The notes under the pieces were generated by a model. That model made no database searches and had not been told where the DNA came from. It saw nothing but the letters and a program-made list of their open reading frames with translations. This document shows positions 13,253 through 17,083 of a stretch of DNA of 17,083 bases, piece after piece. Position numbers and translations under genes: made by a program. Each line of letters opens with the position of its first letter. Positions within the stretch are counted from its first letter, which is position 1. The stretch spans positions 1-17,083 of the forward strand of contig CALWVX010000017.1 in NCBI GenBank assembly GCA_944385065.1, given 5' to 3'. The DNA comes from an uncultured Oscillospiraceae bacterium. Lineage in GTDB: Bacteria > Bacillota > Clostridia > Oscillospirales > Oscillospiraceae.

Positions 13253-13341
13253 ATCTGTGATTCCTCCAAATCCTTTTTGGTCGGCGATCCCGCCGCCGTT
13301 GCTTTCTTCGGTGCAGGCCGCCGAAGGGCCCGCCTGGGGAC

Positions 13342-14025
13342 TCAGCCCCGGGCCTTCTTGTTCCGGTTCTCGGCGGCCCAGCCCTCCTTGATCTGCTGGC
13401 GGGACCGGCCGATGACCATGGCGTCCTGGGGGACGTCCTGGGTCACGGTGGTGCCGGCGGCGATGAAGGCTCCGTCCTCCACCTTCACCGGCGGGACAAA
13501 GTTGGTGTTGCATCCGATGAACACATGGCTGCCGATGGTGGTGCGGTGCTTCTGGAACCCGTCATAGTTGCAGGTGACGGTGCCGCAGCCGAAATTGCAG
13601 TCCTCGCCCACGTCGCTGTCTCCCACATAGGTCAGGTGGGCCATCTTGGTGCCTTTGCCCAGGTTGCAGTTTTTCAGCTGGACAAACGCGCCGATCTTGG
13701 AGCCCTCCCCCACTACGCAGTGGGGCCGGATGTGGGTATAGGGGCCGATCTGACAGCCGGCCTCGATTCGGCTGTCCTCACACTGGGAGGCATTGATGGT
13801 GCAGCCCTCGCCCACCGTGCAGTCGGTGAGCATCACCTGGGGGCCGATCTGGCAGTTGGCGCCGATCTGAGTCCTGCCCCGGAGAATGGTGCCCGGGAGC
13901 AGGAGCGTGCCCGCTCCCACGGTGACTTCTTCCTCCACATAGACGCTGGCCGGGTCCATCATGACCACCCCGGCCTGAAGCAGCTGTTCCCGCTTGGCCT
14001 GCAGGGCGGCGGCGTTACATTCCAT
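13342..14025 (-). CDS. glmU: Stand-alone GlmU acetyltransferase domain (left-handed beta-helix)
   Basis: The 227 residues match only the C-terminal half of GlmU, which acetylates glucosamine 1-phosphate with acetyl-CoA on the way to UDP-GlcNAc. Residues 6-30 are the helical linker (LQAKREQLLQAGVVMMDPASVYV), followed by hexapeptide repeats. Residues aligning with the E. coli active site are retained: Arg100 (HIRP), Lys118 (FVQLKN), His130 (MAHLTYVGD, catalytic H363), Tyr133, Asn153 (CNYDG) and Lys159. The nucleotidyltransferase domain (GXGTRM) is absent. AGGAGG 7 nt before 14025 and a promoter upstream show that this is the true start and not a window cut. There are 12 cysteines. The uridylyltransferase must be encoded elsewhere if the pathway is complete. 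Confidence 0.9.
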   Translation of the reverse strand: MECNAAALQAKREQLLQAGVVMMDPASVYVEEEVTVGAGTLLLPGTILRGRTQIGANCQIGPQVMLTDCTVGEGCTINASQCEDSRIEAGCQIGPYTHIRPHCVVGEGSKIGAFVQLKNCNLGKGTKMAHLTYVGDSDVGEDCNFGCGTVTCNYDGFQKHRTTIGSHVFIGCNTNFVPPVKVEDGAFIAAGTTVTQDVPQDAMVIGRSRQQIKEGWAAENRNKKARG

Positions 14026-14078
14026 ACTGGTTCCTCCTGGCAGTCCGTCCGCCGGGGACGGATATTCTAGCATCTTAC

Positions 14079-14087
14079 ATTATAGCA
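14079..14087 (-). promoter_or_regulatory. Extended -10 promoter of glmU-prs-pth
   Basis: On the minus strand TGC followed by consensus TATAAT (14079-14084), with no good -35. Transcription would start near 14072, about 47 nt before the glmU ATG. The AT-rich sequence just upstream (14088-14180) contains TTGAC/GTCAA inverted elements. Confidence 0.55.
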
Positions 14088-14180
14088 TATTATTTGGGAT
14101 TTTTGACGTTTCCGATGAAATTTTTCAAAATTGTCAAGAGCGATAAATTTTCTGGAAAAAATCTGTCAAAAACTGCAAAA

Positions 14181-14209
14181 CCGCCTCTCCGCGCGGGGCG
14201 GAGAGGCGG
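14181..14209 (-). terminator. Terminator of the HD-domain gene
   Basis: A perfect 12-bp GC-rich stem (14181-14192 with 14198-14209) and a 5-nt loop, followed on the minus strand by TTTTGCAGTTTTTG. It begins 11 bp after the HD gene stop and precedes the glmU promoter. Confidence 0.85.
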
Positions 14210-14219
14210 GAAAAATCCG

Positions 14220-14723
14220 TCAGGCGGGGGAGGCGGCCAGGGGACGCACGCCCAGACGCTCCCGGAGCCGGGAGGGGCGGCAGATCCGGACCAGCTCCAG
14301 GGCGGCGCACACCGTGTCCACCAGGTCCACCAGCCAGGCCTCCCGGGACCGGGGCAGGGCCCCGCCCAGCGGCCACATGTGGGACAGGATGATATTTCGC
14401 TCCTTGTCGCTCAGATTGGTGAGGGCGGCGGCGTTGCGGGCGGCAGCCCGGGGATGGTCAAAGCACTGATTGCCCGGGTGCGCCGATTTATCCCGGGAGT
14501 CGTACAGGTACAGGTCGTGGAGCAGGCCGCCCCGGGCAGCGGCCCGGGTGTCCAGGCCCAGAAAACGGGCCAGGCGGTAGGAGCTGAAGGCCACGAACAG
14601 AGAGTGGTCCAGGGTCGTGACCGGGCCGTGGTGCCTCCAGCGGCCCATCATCCGCACCTGGTCAGAGTCCAGCAGCTCCCGGGTCAGAGACAGAAATTCG
14701 TGTTCGCGCTTGCATTTGCTCAT
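14220..14723 (-). CDS. HD-domain phosphohydrolase-like protein
   Basis: A 167-residue soluble protein with the HD metal-site pattern: His40 (TTLDHSLFVAFSSYRLAR), His69-Asp70 (GGLLHDLYLYD), His115 (IILSHMWPL) and Asp136 (VDLVDTVCA). HD proteins of this size usually hydrolyse nucleotides or phosphomonoesters, but no subfamily substrate motif can be read here. The ATG at 14723 has AAAGGA 7 nt upstream. It has its own promoter and terminator, so it is probably monocistronic between proA and the glmU operon. An Arg/Pro-rich tail (RICRPSRLRERLGVRPLA) ends the protein. Confidence 0.88.
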   Translation of the reverse strand: MSKCKREHEFLSLTRELLDSDQVRMMGRWRHHGPVTTLDHSLFVAFSSYRLARFLGLDTRAAARGGLLHDLYLYDSRDKSAHPGNQCFDHPRAAARNAAALTNLSDKERNIILSHMWPLGGALPRSREAWLVDLVDTVCAALELVRICRPSRLRERLGVRPLAASPA

Positions 14724-14782
14724 GAAGAAGTCCTTTCCGGCCGACAGGCCGCGCAGAAAATGAGAGTTGGGTTTGCACCCCT

Positions 14783-14811
14783 ATCCTATACCGGACAGAG
14801 GAAAATGTCAT
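14783..14811 (-). promoter_or_regulatory. Putative promoter of the HD-domain gene
   Basis: On the minus strand ATGACA (14806-14811), a 17-bp spacer and TAGGAT (14783-14788), giving a leader of about 50 nt. It lies between the proA stop and the HD gene. No convincing terminator was found for proA, so read-through is possible. Confidence 0.45.
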
Positions 14812-14830
14812 GGGACAATTTTTTCCAAAT

Positions 14831-16087
14831 TTACCGGGTTTGTCCACTCCCCCGGATCAGATACCGATAGGTGCACAGCTCCTGCAGACCCATGGGCCCC
14901 CGGGCGTGGAGCTTCTGGGTGGAGATACCCATCTCGCAGCCCAGCCCGAATTCGCCCCCGTCGGTGAAGCGGGTGGAGGCGTTCCAGTACACGGCGGCCG
15001 AATCCACCCCGGACAGGAAGGCCCGGGCGGTATCCTCGTCGCCGGTGACGATGCAGTCGCTGTGGTGGGTGGAGTGCCGGGCGATATGAGATACAGCCTC
15101 CCCTGCCCCGTCCACCACCTTGACGGCCAGGACATAGTCCAGAAATTCCGTATCAAAGTCCTCCGGTCCGGCGGGCGTGCCGGGAATCAGGGCGGCGGCC
15201 TGCGGGTCCAGGCGCAGCTCCACCGGGACCTCGCCCCGGGAGGCCCGATCGTCCACCAGCCGCTCCTTCAGCCGGGGCAGGAAGGCGGGAGCCGCGGAGC
15301 GGTCCACCAGACACACCTCGGCGGCATTGCACACCGAGGGGCGGGAGCACTTGGCGTTCTCCACAATGGCCAGAGCCATGTCCAGATCGGCCTGCCCGTC
15401 CACATAGATATGACAGATGCCGGTGCCCGTCTCGATCACCGGGACGGTGGCCTGATCCACACAGGCCCGGATGAGGCCCGCGCCCCCCCGGGGGATCAGC
15501 AGGTCCACGAATCCCCGGGCGGTCATCAGCTCGCGGGCGGACTGGCGGCTGGTGTCCTCCACCAGCTGGAGGGCCTGGCGGGGCAGTCCCGCAGCGGACA
15601 GTCCCTCCTGGAGGGCGGAGACGATGGCGGCCGCCGAGCGGTGGGCCTCCTTGCCCCCCCGCAGGACGCAGGCCGAGCCCGCCTTCAGGGCCAGGGCGGC
15701 GGCGTCGGAGGTGACGTTGGGCCGGGACTCGTAGATAATGGCGATCACCCCCATGGGGGCGGAGGTCTTTTCGATCACCAGGCCGTTGGGCCGCTCCACC
15801 CGGGCCAGGACGGTCCCCACCGGGTCGGGAAGGGCGGCCACCTCCCGGATGCCCTGGGCCATGCCGGCGATCCGGGCCGGATTCAGGGCCAGCCGGTCCA
15901 GCATCACCTCGCTGATGGTCCCCCGGGCGGCGGTCAGATCCTGTTCGTTGGCCGCCAAAATGGAGTCCTGGCAGGTCAGCAGGGCGTCGGCCATGGCCAG
16001 AAGGGCCCGGTTTTTCGTCTCGGTATCGGCCAGAGCCATGGCCTGTTTGGCCTCCCGGGCCTGCTCCAGCAGTTCCATTGTTGTCAT
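14831..16087 (-). CDS. proA: Glutamate-5-semialdehyde dehydrogenase (gamma-glutamyl phosphate reductase)
   Basis: Second step of proline synthesis: NADPH reduces gamma-glutamyl phosphate to glutamate 5-semialdehyde. The 418 residues match the family (about 415-420). Signatures are GVIAIIYESRPNVTSDAAALALKAGSACVLRGGKEA (the cofactor region), LLIPRGGAGLI, VIETGTGICHIYVD, the catalytic Cys253 in CSRPSVCNAAE and FGLGCEMGISTQKLHARGPMGL near the C-terminus. The ATG at 16087 has AAAGGGGA 8 nt upstream; a second Met follows three codons later. It sits 25 bp after the TIGR04076 gene and is the last gene of the proline operon. Confidence 0.98.
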   Translation of the reverse strand: MTTMELLEQAREAKQAMALADTETKNRALLAMADALLTCQDSILAANEQDLTAARGTISEVMLDRLALNPARIAGMAQGIREVAALPDPVGTVLARVERPNGLVIEKTSAPMGVIAIIYESRPNVTSDAAALALKAGSACVLRGGKEAHRSAAAIVSALQEGLSAAGLPRQALQLVEDTSRQSARELMTARGFVDLLIPRGGAGLIRACVDQATVPVIETGTGICHIYVDGQADLDMALAIVENAKCSRPSVCNAAEVCLVDRSAAPAFLPRLKERLVDDRASRGEVPVELRLDPQAAALIPGTPAGPEDFDTEFLDYVLAVKVVDGAGEAVSHIARHSTHHSDCIVTGDEDTARAFLSGVDSAAVYWNASTRFTDGGEFGLGCEMGISTQKLHARGPMGLQELCTYRYLIRGSGQTR

Positions 16088-16112
16088 GATTCCGTTCCCC
16101 TTTCCGCGGTGT

Positions 16113-16457
16113 TCACTCCACCGGCGTGTAGTTGAGCCGGGCCTCCCGGTCGGTGGCCTCCAGCTTGAAGATGACGGGCCGCAGGCCGTCGTTGCAGGAG
16201 CAGATGGCCACGCCGGGCCGACCAATCCAGTCCCCGTAGTAAAACAGCTCCCGGTCCGCCCCGTGGGCCAGGGCGAAGACATACTGGTAAATGGCCTTCC
16301 AGGCCTCGTCGCACAGCCCGTCGGGCTTGGCGTAGTCGGCGTAAAAGACCTGCCCCTCCCGGAGCATGGGGCAGGGCCCCAGCCCGGGAACACCGTACTC
16401 CCGGGCCAGATCCTCCTGCAGGGTTTTGCGCAGGACGGTGATTTTCACCTGTTTCAT
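16113..16457 (-). CDS. TIGR04076 family protein
   Basis: A small 114-residue soluble protein beginning MKQVKITVLRKTLQEDLARE, with GLGPCPMLREGQVFYAD, DGLCDEAWKAIYQYVFALAHG and AICSCNDGLRPVIFKLEA. These are the hallmarks of TIGR04076, a family of unknown function with conserved cysteines (CP, C-D, CxC) that could bind metal or react with thiols (inference). The ATG at 16457 has GGGAGGA 7 nt upstream. It lies 29 bp after proB and 25 bp before proA, so it is almost certainly co-transcribed with proline genes although no link to proline synthesis is established. Confidence 0.88.
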   Translation of the reverse strand: MKQVKITVLRKTLQEDLAREYGVPGLGPCPMLREGQVFYADYAKPDGLCDEAWKAIYQYVFALAHGADRELFYYGDWIGRPGVAICSCNDGLRPVIFKLEATDREARLNYTPVE

Positions 16458-16486
16458 AGCCGTTTCCTCCCCAATTTGTCCGGAGA

Positions 16487-17083
16487 TCAGTCTGCCCGCC
16501 GGCCCAGGAACCGGGTGCCGACCGGTTTTCCCTGGGCGATGTCGTACAGGGCGGCGGGCCGCTGTCCGTTGGCGATGACCATGTCGCAGCCCACTTGGGC
16601 GGTCAGCTTGGCGGCTTTCAGCTTGGTGGCCATCCCCCCGGAGGCCAGGGCGCTGCCCTTGCCCCCGGCCAGGGCCTCGATCTCCGGGGTGACCTCCTCC
16701 ACCACCGGGATAAGCCGGGCGTTCGGGTCCCGGCGGGGATCGGCGGTATACAGCCCCTCGATGTCGCTGAGGATCACCAGAAGGTCGGCCCGGGCCAGCT
16801 GGGCCACGATGGCCGACAGGGTGTCGTTCTCGCCGATGGTGGTGGAAACGCCGATCTCGTCGGTGCCCACCGCGTCGTTCTCGTTGATGATGGGCAGGGC
16901 GCCCAGCTCCAGCAGCCGGCCCAGGGAGTTTTCCACGTTGGCCCGCCGGTGGGGCTCCTGAATGTCCCCGGCGTTGAGCAGAATCTGGGCCACCGTGTGG
17001 TTGTATTGGGCGAACAGCCGGTCGTAGGTGTACATCAGCTCGCACTGGCCCACGGCGGCGGCGGCCTGCTTGGTGGGCATGTC
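16487..17083 (-). CDS. proB: Glutamate 5-kinase (N-terminus outside window)
   Basis: First step of proline synthesis: ATP phosphorylates the gamma-carboxyl of glutamate; normally feedback-inhibited by proline. The frame is open to the right edge, giving 198 residues. Visible are the amino-acid kinase motifs PIINENDAVGTDEI, GENDTLSAIVA, LLVILSDIEGLYTADPR and GSALASGGMATKLKAAKLT, then the domain end IAQGKPVGTRFLG. Translation stops four residues later (RRAD), so the C-terminal PUA domain of E. coli-type ProB (367 residues) is absent and this is a short, single-domain kinase. It leads proB-TIGR04076-proA on the minus strand; its promoter lies off the window. Confidence 0.95.
   Translation of the reverse strand, partial: DMPTKQAAAAVGQCELMYTYDRLFAQYNHTVAQILLNAGDIQEPHRRANVENSLGRLLELGALPIINENDAVGTDEIGVSTTIGENDTLSAIVAQLARADLLVILSDIEGLYTADPRRDPNARLIPVVEEVTPEIEALAGGKGSALASGGMATKLKAAKLTAQVGCDMVIANGQRPAALYDIAQGKPVGTRFLGRRAD

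Noticed and set aside
13342..14025. glmU gene broken by a frameshift
   Set aside because: The start has its own AGGAGG and an upstream extended -10 promoter, and no nucleotidyltransferase motif appears in any frame between 14026 and 14220.
14088..14180. TTGAC/GTCAA inverted elements upstream of glmU as an operator
   Set aside because: The half-sites are only 5-7 bp, widely spaced and in AT-rich DNA, and TTGACA (minus strand, 14132-14137) has no matching -10 at 16-18 bp. Chance is likely.

Overview
The window reads as chromosomal core DNA from a GC-rich anaerobic member of the Bacillota, most likely the Clostridia and probably an Oscillospiraceae relative such as the Flavonifractor/Intestinimonas group. 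This is inference from protein style, strong AGGAGG-type ribosome sites, the Firmicutes order glmU-prs-pth and a clostridial-type thiolase; no rRNA or other taxonomic marker is present. I see no insertion sequence, phage gene, tRNA, rRNA or CRISPR array. Both ends cut genes: typA/bipA on the left and proB on the right.

Layout. Plus strand, 1-3240: 3' part of the ribosome-associated GTPase bipA, a hairpin terminator, then nicotinate phosphoribosyltransferase (pncB) with its own promoter. Minus strand, 3311-3698: secG. Divergent from it is a secreted 710-residue protein (3856-5988) with a copper-amine-oxidase-type N-terminal domain and what look like two alpha/beta-hydrolase units, only the second with an intact catalytic motif. 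Minus strand, 6068-9117: mnmG, a small DUF7336-like gene and a metallo-beta-lactamase-fold hydrolase, closely packed. Divergent from mnmG, with overlapping promoter -35 boxes, are a 30-codon ORF and tadA. A 423-bp gene-free, AT-richer stretch follows (9775-10197). Minus strand, 10198-14025: thiolase, then (in transcription order) a glmU acetyltransferase-domain gene, prs and pth. Minus strand, 14220-14723: an HD-domain protein; 14831-17083: proB, a TIGR04076 gene and proA, forming the proline operon.

How genes connect. prs makes PRPP, which pncB consumes for NAD salvage. mnmG and tadA both modify tRNA anticodons, pth recycles peptidyl-tRNA, and bipA acts on the ribosome, so translation genes are well represented. 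proB and proA supply glutamate semialdehyde for proline.

The most interesting part is 9777-10111. It holds two tandem, collinear units. Each starts with the same 17-bp box, has a -10 hexamer at exactly the same distance from it, then a short conserved body and a hairpin terminator. In both units the body is complementary to a generic translation start (GGAGG or GAGG, 5-6 nt, ATGAAA). This resembles the tandem anti-Shine-Dalgarno csRNAs of streptococci and is proposed as a pair of unannotated regulatory small RNAs. Other points of note are the stand-alone GlmU acetyltransferase domain, a thiolase with an extra segment of about 26 residues, the tandem hydrolase, the ORF coupled to tadA, and a TIGR04076 gene inside the proline operon.
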